DNA of 19,720 nt from Sandaracinus sp. (GTDB lineage Bacteria; Myxococcota_A; Polyangia; Polyangiales; Houyiibacteriaceae). The stretch covers positions 1 to 19,720 of the forward strand of contig JACKEH010000072.1 of the NCBI GenBank assembly GCA_020633125.1, written 5' to 3'. The position numbers and the translations under genes are program-made. This document shows positions 14,327-19,720 of this stretch, one piece after another. Within the stretch, counting starts at the first letter, position 1; every line of letters begins with the position of its first letter. The notes beneath the pieces were generated by a model that saw only the letters and a list, made by a program, of their open reading frames with translations, ran no database searches and was not told the DNA's origin.

Positions 14327-16360
14327 TCAACGTGGCGACGCGCTCGGGTTGCCGCCGTCGACGGTCACCGTGCAGCCCGTGGTGCTCTTCGCGAGCGCGA
14401 GGAAGAGGAACGCTTCCGCGACGTCGTCGGCCGTCACCTCGCGACCGAGCAAGTTGGAGCGGAAGTACGCGTCCGGATCGAGACCTCGTGCGGCGGCGCG
14501 TCGCGCCACGAAATCGGGCGGAAGGAGCGCCGTGCGAATGCGGTCGGCGTTGACCGCGTTGCTGCGAATGCCCTGCGGCCCTTGCTCGACCGCGTAGAGC
14601 TTCATGAGCGCGATGAGCGCGGCCTTTGCCGCGGCATACGGCCCGAAGCCGGGCCCCGGATCGAACGCCGCCTTCGACGCGTTGAAGAGGAGGAATCCGC
14701 CCGTGCCTTGCCGGCGCATGGTGCGCGAGGCCGCGGCGGCGAGCGTCTGGTGGGCGTGAAAGTTCACCTCGAAGCTCGTGCGCAGCGTGTCGTCGTCGAC
14801 CTCGTGCATCGCGCCTTGGGGTGCGATGCCGGCGTTGCTCACCACTCCGTCGAGGCCGCCGAAGGTCTTCACCGCGTGATCGACCGCGCCTCGAAGCGCG
14901 TCCGCGTCGGTCACGTCGAGCGTGCGAAGCTCGGCGCGAAGTCCGAGCTCCTTCAACGCCGCTTCGTCACGATCCACCAAGACGAGCTGGGCGCCCGCCG
15001 CCGCGAAACGACGTGCGGTCGCCGCCCCGATGCCGCTCGCCGCGCCGGTGACGAGCACGACCTTCCCGTCGAGGGGCTTCGGCGTCGCTTTGCCGAGCTT
15101 CGCTTGCTCGAGCGACCAGTACTCCATGTCGAAGACGTCGCCGAGCGGGAGGACCTCGTAACGCCCGACGACCTCGGCCATCTCGACCACGTCGATGAGG
15201 TGGCGATGCAGGTCCGCCGCGACACGCGCGTCCTTCGGGGTCGCGCCCGCGGTGACGAGCCCGAGCCCCGGCACGAGAATCACGCGCGGGTCGGGATCGA
15301 GCGGCCGCACCACCCTGCCCTTCGCGGCCGCTTCGCGCTCGACGTAGGTTCGGTACGCGGTGCGGTAGGTCGACAGACGCGCGTCGAGATGCGCCGCGAT
15401 CGCCTCGTCCTCCATGGCGGGGTCGAGCTCGAGCAGGAGCGGCACCCGCTTGGTGCGAATCACGTGATCGGGCGTCGGCACGCCGCGCTGCGAGACGTCC
15501 GCGAGATCGGCGCGCGCGAGGTACGACTCGATCGCGTCGTCGTTGGAGACGTGCAGCACCGTGGGCCGCGTGGTGGCGAGCTTGCCGCGCAGGATGGGCA
15601 GCACGCGCGTGGCGTCGAGGCGTGGGCGCGGCGGGCTGGGCACCACGGTCACGTGATGGCGCTGAATGAAACGCTCGGCCTTGGTCACCGCGTCGACGTG
15701 CCGCTCGTACGACTCGCGTGCCGTCGCGCCGAAGGTGAAGAGGCCATGCCTGAGCAGCAAGAGGCCCTGAACCTCGGGGTGGGCCTCGTAGACCTCGGCC
15801 GCGAGCTTCGCGAGCGCGAACCCCGGCATCACGTAGGGGACCAACGCGAACGTGTCACCAAAGACCTCGCGCGCGATGGACTCGGCTTCGGGCTGATCGA
15901 CCAGCGCGAGGATGGCGTCGGCGTGGGAGTGGTCGACGAACTTCGGCGCGAGGAACGCGTGCAGCAGCGTCTCGACCGAGGGGTTCGGCGCGCTCGCGTC
16001 GAGCAGGCGCGTGCGCTGCGCGTTGACCATCGCCTCGTCGCTCATCGAGGTCCGGCTGCGAAGCTTGCGAAGCCCGTCGAGGCGCACCGCAGGCAGCCCC
16101 GCCGGCTCGATCGCATCGAGGTCCCAGCCGCTGCCTTTGACGCAGAGCACGTCGACGGTCTCCCCTGCGTCGTCGACGAGCCGTGTCTTCACCGACGTGT
16201 TGCCGCCGCCGTGGAGCACGAGCGCGGGCTCGCGCCCGATCAGCCGCGAGGTGTAAACGCGAAGCGCGACGTCTTCGTTGCTCGCTCCTTCACGGCCGGG
16301 AAGGCTCGCGTAGCGCGCCACGAACTCGCGCGCTTCGTCGTCGGACCAGCGACTCTGCAT
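14327..16360 (-). CDS. Bifunctional class II aldolase / short-chain dehydrogenase (RhaEW-like)
   Basis: A 677-residue fusion. The N-terminal half is a zinc-dependent class II aldolase: HGGGNTS at 50-56, E130 as candidate catalytic acid, and metal ligands H144, H146 (DHSHAD) and H205 (LRHGLFTFG). The C-terminal quarter is a Rossmann short-chain dehydrogenase: TGAASGIG (438-445), NAG near 509-511 and the catalytic set S562, Y575, K579. This architecture and length match the bifunctional rhamnulose-1-phosphate aldolase/lactaldehyde dehydrogenase family (Bacillus RhaEW), which cleaves a ketose phosphate and oxidises the aldehyde product. No rhamnose isomerase, kinase or transporter is next to it, so the substrate remains open. 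ATG 16360 is chosen because upstream in-frame codons lie inside a terminator hairpin. TPR gene follows. Confidence 0.88.
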   Translation of the reverse strand: MQSRWSDDEAREFVARYASLPGREGASNEDVALRVYTSRLIGREPALVLHGGGNTSVKTRLVDDAGETVDVLCVKGSGWDLDAIEPAGLPAVRLDGLRKLRSRTSMSDEAMVNAQRTRLLDASAPNPSVETLLHAFLAPKFVDHSHADAILALVDQPEAESIAREVFGDTFALVPYVMPGFALAKLAAEVYEAHPEVQGLLLLRHGLFTFGATARESYERHVDAVTKAERFIQRHHVTVVPSPPRPRLDATRVLPILRGKLATTRPTVLHVSNDDAIESYLARADLADVSQRGVPTPDHVIRTKRVPLLLELDPAMEDEAIAAHLDARLSTYRTAYRTYVEREAAAKGRVVRPLDPDPRVILVPGLGLVTAGATPKDARVAADLHRHLIDVVEMAEVVGRYEVLPLGDVFDMEYWSLEQAKLGKATPKPLDGKVVLVTGAASGIGAATARRFAAAGAQLVLVDRDEAALKELGLRAELRTLDVTDADALRGAVDHAVKTFGGLDGVVSNAGIAPQGAMHEVDDDTLRTSFEVNFHAHQTLAAAASRTMRRQGTGGFLLFNASKAAFDPGPGFGPYAAAKAALIALMKLYAVEQGPQGIRSNAVNADRIRTALLPPDFVARRAAARGLDPDAYFRSNLLGREVTADDVAEAFLFLALAKSTTGCTVTVDGGNPSASPR

Positions 16361-16390
16361 GGGTCCGGACGGTAGCAGGACCGGCACGAC

Positions 16391-16416
16391 AAAGGGGCCC
16401 CACGCGGAGGCCCCTT
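16391..16416 (-). terminator. Hairpin terminator between tlpA-like gene and aldolase gene
   Basis: Perfect 8-bp arms AAGGGGCC (16392-16399) and GGCCCCTT (16409-16416) with a 9-base loop. On the minus strand it follows the thioredoxin gene by 20 bases and ends in a short TTTGTC, so it most likely ends that transcript and leaves the aldolase gene to its own promoter in the remaining 30 bases, or to read-through. Confidence 0.65.
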
Positions 16417-16436
16417 CGGGTTCGTGGCGGCCAAGC

Positions 16437-16949
16437 TCAGCGCAGCATCGCTTGAATCTGCGACTCGAGCTCGCGCGCGTTCGAGGAGCGGTAGCCCTCG
16501 TGAATGTGGCGAATCACGCCGTTGCGATCGATGAGGAAGGTCGAGGGCATGCGCGGCGGCTCGTAGCGACCGGCGACGGCGTGCGCCCCGTCGTGCACGA
16601 CGGGGAAGGTCAGGCCCATGCGGTCCTTGAACGCGCGGAAGTCACGCTCGTTGCGGTCGATGCCCACGCCGACCACCACGACGCCACGTTCACCGTATTG
16701 CTCGTGCAGCCGCTGGAGCACCGGAAGCTCTTCGCGACACGGCGCGCACCAAGACGCCCAGAAGTCGACGACGACGACCTTTCCGCGAAGGTCGGACATA
16801 CGAATCGTCTGCCCGTCCGGGGTCCGCAGGCCGATCTCCGGGGCTCGTTGACCCTCGTCGAGGGCCGACGCCGTGGCGACGCCGAACGCGCCCGCGCCGA
16901 GCAGGGAAACGCAGAGAAGAAGGCCGAAGATCGTCGCCGGTCGTCGCAT
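16437..16949 (-). CDS. TlpA/ResA-type exported thioredoxin
   Basis: A 170-residue periplasmic thiol-disulfide protein. Residues 1-29 form a Sec signal (MRRPATIFGLLLCVSLLGAG then AFGVATASA) with cleavage predicted after ASA; it could instead remain as an anchor. The AhpC/TSA-Redoxin-type fold shows RGKVVVVDFWASWCAPCREE with the active cysteines C68 and C71, and the cis-proline segment MPSTFLID. TlpA/ResA proteins commonly reduce disulfides of apocytochrome c or other exported proteins; with a di-haem cytochrome elsewhere in the window that is possible but unproven. The ribosome-binding site GGAGGA is 8 bases before the ATG. Hairpins lie on both sides, suggesting a monocistronic unit. Confidence 0.92.
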   Translation of the reverse strand: MRRPATIFGLLLCVSLLGAGAFGVATASALDEGQRAPEIGLRTPDGQTIRMSDLRGKVVVVDFWASWCAPCREELPVLQRLHEQYGERGVVVVGVGIDRNERDFRAFKDRMGLTFPVVHDGAHAVAGRYEPPRMPSTFLIDRNGVIRHIHEGYRSSNARELESQIQAMLR

Positions 16950-16976
16950 CGCAGGGTTCCTCCAAGTGGGGTCGAC

Positions 16977-16996
16977 GAGCACCACCTTCGGTGCTC
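16977..16996 (-). terminator. Hairpin after the HTH-citrate synthase gene
   Basis: GAGCACC (16977-16983) and GGTGCTC (16990-16996) form a perfect 7-bp stem with a 6-base loop. It is about 90 bases past the citrate-synthase-like stop and 27 bases before the thioredoxin start. No T run follows on the minus strand, so it may be a weak terminator or a leader hairpin of the thioredoxin mRNA. Confidence 0.45.
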
Positions 16997-17086
16997 TCTC
17001 CCCTCTCTGAGCAACCTTCGTACCGCGCCGGGGCCGAGCGTCCCCAGCCGAGCCCTTCGACGAACGGGGCCACCGCGGCTTTTCGT

Positions 17087-18259
17087 TCACTCGGCGGAGC
17101 CGACGTAGCGCGCACGCGGACGAAGCACCTCGTCGCGGGATGCTTGCTCGCGCGCGTGGGCCAACCAGCCCGCGCCGCGCCCGACCGCGAAGAGCCAGCT
17201 CGCGCTCGACGGCGGGGCTTCGAGCGCGGTTGCGAGGGTGACGAACGCGAGATCGATCCGAGGATAGGCGGTGCCGGCGTCGCGCATCGCGTCGCAGAGC
17301 GCGACCAGGGTCGCCGCCCGGGGTACGCGACGACGACGCAGCAATCGACGTACGTCGTCGAGGATCGGACCCGAACGAACGTCGCCGTGGGGATAGAGAG
17401 GATGCGCGAAGCCCGGCACCGTCCGTCCGGCGGTGAGCGTCTCGGTCACGAAGGCCCGCGCGCGCCGTGGGCTTCCCACCTCGTCCGCGAGCTTCTCGAG
17501 CTCGACGCTCGACGTGCCGTGGCGCGGACCCGAGAAGGCGCAGAGTCCTGCGACGAGCGACGCCGCGCGCGAAGCACCCGTCGACGCAGCGACACGCACC
17601 GCGAAGGTCGACGCGTTCAGCTCGTGGTCGGCGATCACGATCGCGGCGCGCTCGATCGGGCGAACGGCTTCGCTTCCGAGACCGAGACGCGCGGCCAACG
17701 CTTCGGCGAAGCCACCCCCGCCACGCCGGCACCCCGCGAGCACGCGCATCCATGCCGCGTCGGGCGCGTCGTCACGAAGCCGCGCACGAAGCAGGCGCGC
17801 CGCGGTGTCGAGCGGCGCCTCCGGCCCTTGGGTCGCCGCGGCGAGCTTCCAGGGCGTCGCGTCGCGCTCGCCGGTCCACAGAAACGTGGCCACCTCTTCG
17901 AAGCTCGTGTCGTCCACCAGCTCGAGCACGTCGACGCCGCGGTAGAACAAGCGTTCGTCCCGGACCTCGACGAGCGCGGTGTCGATCACCGGCTCTCCCC
18001 AACGCAACGCGCCGGCTGCCGTGGCCGCGTGTCCGGCGCGGGCGTCTCGTCGACGCGCGAGGCGCTCGAGGTCCTCGCGCAGGTAGAGGCTCCGCGCACC
18101 GACGCCGTAGCGACGCAACCAACCGCGGCTCACGTACGTGTAGAGCGTGTGGCGCTTCACGCCGAGCCACGCCATCGCCGCCCGGGCGTCGAGGAGCGCG
18201 CCTTCGGCGAGTCCTTCCGGAGGTCGACTGTCGAATCGAGATGGTGATCGGCGGGGCAC
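17087..18259 (-). CDS. Citrate synthase-family protein with N-terminal helix-turn-helix domain
   Basis: A 390-residue fusion. Residues about 21-70 (LLDARAAMAWLGVKRHTLYT, then YVSRGWLRR...LYLREDLERL) form an excisionase/MerR-type winged helix-turn-helix, normally a DNA-binding module. From about 88 on the protein is a compact citrate synthase: ADHELNAST (H212), FSGPRHGTSS (H247), GFAHPLYPHGD and PRIDLAF (D336) correspond to the His-His-Asp catalytic set, and WLAHAREQ...RPRARYVG is the normal C-terminus. It probably condenses an acyl-CoA with a 2-oxoacid, but the substrate cannot be read from sequence. GTG 18259 is the only reasonable start that keeps the whole HTH; it has no obvious ribosome-binding site. 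It is divergent from a methyltransferase gene, with paired direct repeats between them. Confidence 0.88.
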   Translation of the reverse strand: MPRRSPSRFDSRPPEGLAEGALLDARAAMAWLGVKRHTLYTYVSRGWLRRYGVGARSLYLREDLERLARRRDARAGHAATAAGALRWGEPVIDTALVEVRDERLFYRGVDVLELVDDTSFEEVATFLWTGERDATPWKLAAATQGPEAPLDTAARLLRARLRDDAPDAAWMRVLAGCRRGGGGFAEALAARLGLGSEAVRPIERAAIVIADHELNASTFAVRVAASTGASRAASLVAGLCAFSGPRHGTSSVELEKLADEVGSPRRARAFVTETLTAGRTVPGFAHPLYPHGDVRSGPILDDVRRLLRRRRVPRAATLVALCDAMRDAGTAYPRIDLAFVTLATALEAPPSSASWLFAVGRGAGWLAHAREQASRDEVLRPRARYVGSAE

Positions 18260-18284
18260 GGTGCCAAACGAAGGGGAGCTCGAA

Positions 18285-18359
18285 CGCGAAGCCTCGCACC
18301 CGCGAAGCCGTCGCGTCGACCCGTCGTGCGCGTGTTCGCGCATCGCGCCGTCGTGCGCG
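18285..18359. promoter_or_regulatory. Two pairs of perfect direct repeats between HTH-citrate synthase and methyltransferase genes
   Basis: CGCGAAGCC occurs at 18285-18293 and 18301-18309 (16-base period). CCGTCGTGCGCG occurs at 18321-18332 and 18348-18359 (27-base period), the second copy ending just before the methyltransferase ribosome-binding site. Both pairs lie within the 111-base divergent region. They could be operators, possibly for the HTH-citrate synthase itself; that link is inference. Confidence 0.5.
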
Positions 18360-18370
18360 AGGAGGAAGCC

Positions 18371-19156
18371 ATGGACGTGGATTTCGGAAAGACCGTCGAC
18401 GACTACGCGACCCACCGACGCGGGTTCCCGCGCGCGCTCTCGGCGAGGCTCGCGCAGCTCGGCGTCGGAGGCGGGGGAAGCCAGGTCGTCGATCTCGGCA
18501 CGGGCACCGGCACCTTGGCGCGACTCTTCGCGGACGAGGGCGCGGACGTGGTCGGCCTCGATCGTTCGCCCGAGATGATCGTCGAAGCACGACGCCTCTC
18601 CCCCGGCGTGCGCTTCGAGGTCGCGCCCGCCGAAGCAACCTCGCTGGCAGACGCGAGCGTCGACGTCGTGAGCGCAGGCCAAGCCTGGCATTGGTTCGAC
18701 GCGAAACGCGCGACCGCCGAGGCGTACCGCGTGTTGCGACCGAGCGGTGCGTTGGTCATCGCGCACCTCGATTGGGTGCGACGACCGCGGAACGTCGTCG
18801 ACGCTTCGCTCGAGGTCTTGCTCGAAAACGGCGGCGACGCAGAGCGCCTGAAGCGCTTCCCGGTCCACGCGACCTACGGCCGTTGGATTCCCGACGTGGA
18901 GGCGGGTGGCTTCGGCGCGACCGAGACGTTCTCGTTCGACGTCGCCCTGCCCTACTCGCACGACGCGTGGGCGGGTCGCCTTCGCGCCTCGACCTACGTG
19001 GGCGCGACCATGGACGCGGCCGGCATCGCGCGCTTCGACCGTGCGTTGCGGGAAAGGCTCGCGCGGGACTTTCCCGAAGACGAGCTCACGGTGCCGCATC
19101 GCGTGTGGGCGATGGTGGCTCGCAAAGACGGCCACGAGCCGCTCGCACGCGAGTAG
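18371..19156 (+). CDS. Class I SAM-dependent methyltransferase (Methyltransf_11 type)
   Basis: A 261-residue cytoplasmic enzyme with a Rossmann methyltransferase core. Motif I is VVDLGTGTGTLA (39-50), D64 is the acidic residue at the end of strand 2 that holds the SAM ribose, and SAGQAWHWFD is the motif IV/post-region typical of a small-molecule methyltransferase group related to trans-aconitate and yeast Crg1-like enzymes. YRVLRPSGALVI follows. The opening MDVDFGKTVDDYATHRRGFP is also usual for that group. The substrate is unknown. ATG 18371 has GGAGG 5 bases upstream, which decides against the longer frame from a GTG at 18326. It is divergent from the citrate-synthase-like gene, so the two may share control; a link between their reactions is speculative. 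Confidence 0.88.
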   Translation: MDVDFGKTVDDYATHRRGFPRALSARLAQLGVGGGGSQVVDLGTGTGTLARLFADEGADVVGLDRSPEMIVEARRLSPGVRFEVAPAEATSLADASVDVVSAGQAWHWFDAKRATAEAYRVLRPSGALVIAHLDWVRRPRNVVDASLEVLLENGGDAERLKRFPVHATYGRWIPDVEAGGFGATETFSFDVALPYSHDAWAGRLRASTYVGATMDAAGIARFDRALRERLARDFPEDELTVPHRVWAMVARKDGHEPLARE

Positions 19157-19176
19157 GTCCACGCGGGCAGGCGCCG

Positions 19177-19206
19177 TTGACGGCCCCGTCGGCTGGGTCA
19201 GGCTAC
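19177..19206 (+). promoter_or_regulatory. Candidate promoter for ybaK
   Basis: TTGACG at 19177-19182 is a good -35 hexamer; 18 bases later GGCTAC (19201-19206) is a poor -10. If it is used, transcription would start at or next to the ATG at 19213, which has no ribosome-binding site, so the mRNA could be leaderless. The weak -10 keeps this tentative. Confidence 0.3.
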
Positions 19207-19212
19207 TCCGCG

Positions 19213-19701
19213 ATGATCGAGCATCCGGTGACGGCTGCGGTGCGCGTGCTTCGCGCGAACGCGGTGAGCTACGAGCCCTTCCTCTACCCCTACGAGGAGC
19301 GTGGGGGTACGCGGCACAGCGCGGCGTGCCTCGGGGTGGACGAGCACGTGGTGATCAAGACGCTGATCTTCGAAGACGACGCCAAGAAGCCCTTCGTGGT
19401 GCTCATGCACGGCGACCGCGAGGTCTCGACGAAGAACCTCGCGCGCCTGCTCGGGGTCAAGACGGTCAAACCCTGCGTCCCGGCGGTCGCGGACAAACAC
19501 TCCGGCTACCAGGTCGGCGGCACGTCGCCTTTCGGGACCAAACGCACGATGCCGATCTACCTCGAGCGAAGCGTCGCCGAGCTCGACCAGGTGCACCTCA
19601 ACGGCGGCAAACGAGGATTCCTCGTGCGCGTCGCTGTCGCGGACCTCGTGCGGGTGTTGAAACCGACGCTCGTCGACGTCGCGATCGACAAGACGCACTG
19701 A
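19213..19701 (+). CDS. ybaK: YbaK/EbsC-type aminoacyl-tRNA deacylase (Cys-tRNA(Pro) deacylase)
   Basis: A 162-residue trans-editing protein that hydrolyses mischarged aminoacyl-tRNA, in E. coli Cys-tRNA(Pro). Family motifs are in order: VVIKTLIF with the catalytic-region lysine (about 49), KPFVVLMHGDREVSTKNLAR, GYQVGGTSPFGTKRTMPIYL (about 98-117) and the NGGKRGFLV segment. Length equals E. coli YbaK (159). The protein is complete, stopping 19 bases before the window end. ATG 19213 starts where homology starts; the long open frame upstream runs antisense through the citrate-synthase-like gene and across the methyltransferase gene and is not coding. It lies 56 bases after the methyltransferase on the same strand but may have its own promoter. 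Confidence 0.93.
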   Translation: MIEHPVTAAVRVLRANAVSYEPFLYPYEERGGTRHSAACLGVDEHVVIKTLIFEDDAKKPFVVLMHGDREVSTKNLARLLGVKTVKPCVPAVADKHSGYQVGGTSPFGTKRTMPIYLERSVAELDQVHLNGGKRGFLVRVAVADLVRVLKPTLVDVAIDKTH

Positions 19702-19720
19702 GCAGCCGATGCCGTGCCCG

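Noticed and set aside
18260..19162. A long N-terminal extension of the HTH-citrate synthase
   Set aside because: It is antisense to the methyltransferase, which has a good ribosome-binding site and clear SAM motifs; the extension has no recognisable domain.
17467..19212. A long N-terminal extension of ybaK
   Set aside because: The extension is Arg-rich shadow sequence antisense to the citrate-synthase-like gene and out of frame with the methyltransferase; YbaK homology starts at the ATG at 19213.
1..19720. CRISPR array, IS element, prophage, integrase, tRNA or rRNA gene
   Set aside because: No regularly spaced direct repeats of CRISPR size, no transposase or integrase motifs, and no cloverleaf or rRNA sequence were recognised on either strand.

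Overview
The window is very GC-rich with strong third-position GC bias. It opens with the end of mglB followed by mglA, the small-GTPase polarity module typical of Myxococcota. Together with the density of predicted lipoproteins, a 14-repeat RCC1 protein and large solo housekeeping genes, this points to a myxobacterium, probably of the Polyangiales/Sandaracinus type. That placement is inference; no rRNA is present. Coding density is high, no gene-free stretch exceeds 300 bases, and I see no tRNA, rRNA, IS element, integrase, prophage or CRISPR array.

Layout. 1-803 (+): mglB 3' end and mglA, closed by a strong hairpin. 937-1290 (+): small lipoprotein with a carboxypeptidase-regulatory-like fold. 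1320-1583 (-): glutaredoxin, divergent from a possible three-gene exported unit at 1685-4842 (+): a GH113-like TIM-barrel glycosidase, a Cys-containing lipoprotein of unknown function and a di-haem c-type cytochrome lipoprotein. 5097-7679 (-): leuS. 7963-10359 (+): an RCC1-repeat lipoprotein whose 14 repeats split 7+7. 10624-13686 (+): uvrA. 13938-14318 and 14327-16360 (-): a TPR protein and a bifunctional class II aldolase/short-chain dehydrogenase. 16437-16949 (-): a TlpA/ResA-type thioredoxin. 17087-18259 (-): a citrate synthase homologue with an N-terminal helix-turn-helix DNA-binding domain. 18371-19156 (+): a SAM-dependent methyltransferase, divergent from it. 19213-19701 (+): ybaK.

Most of the window is housekeeping or single-gene metabolism rather than one large pathway. 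The items that deserve attention are: (1) the HTH-citrate synthase fusion, which keeps its catalytic residues and faces a divergent promoter region holding two separate pairs of perfect direct repeats; (2) the double seven-bladed RCC1 lipoprotein with one regularly spaced cysteine pair per blade; (3) an inverted pair of intergenic palindromic repeats (4931-5001 and 13783-13891), both placed between convergent genes and built from short hairpins with 3-nt loops; (4) a 16-bp perfect palindrome nested with a second inverted repeat in the grx/glycosidase divergent region. I did not find a clear multi-gene system of a new kind.
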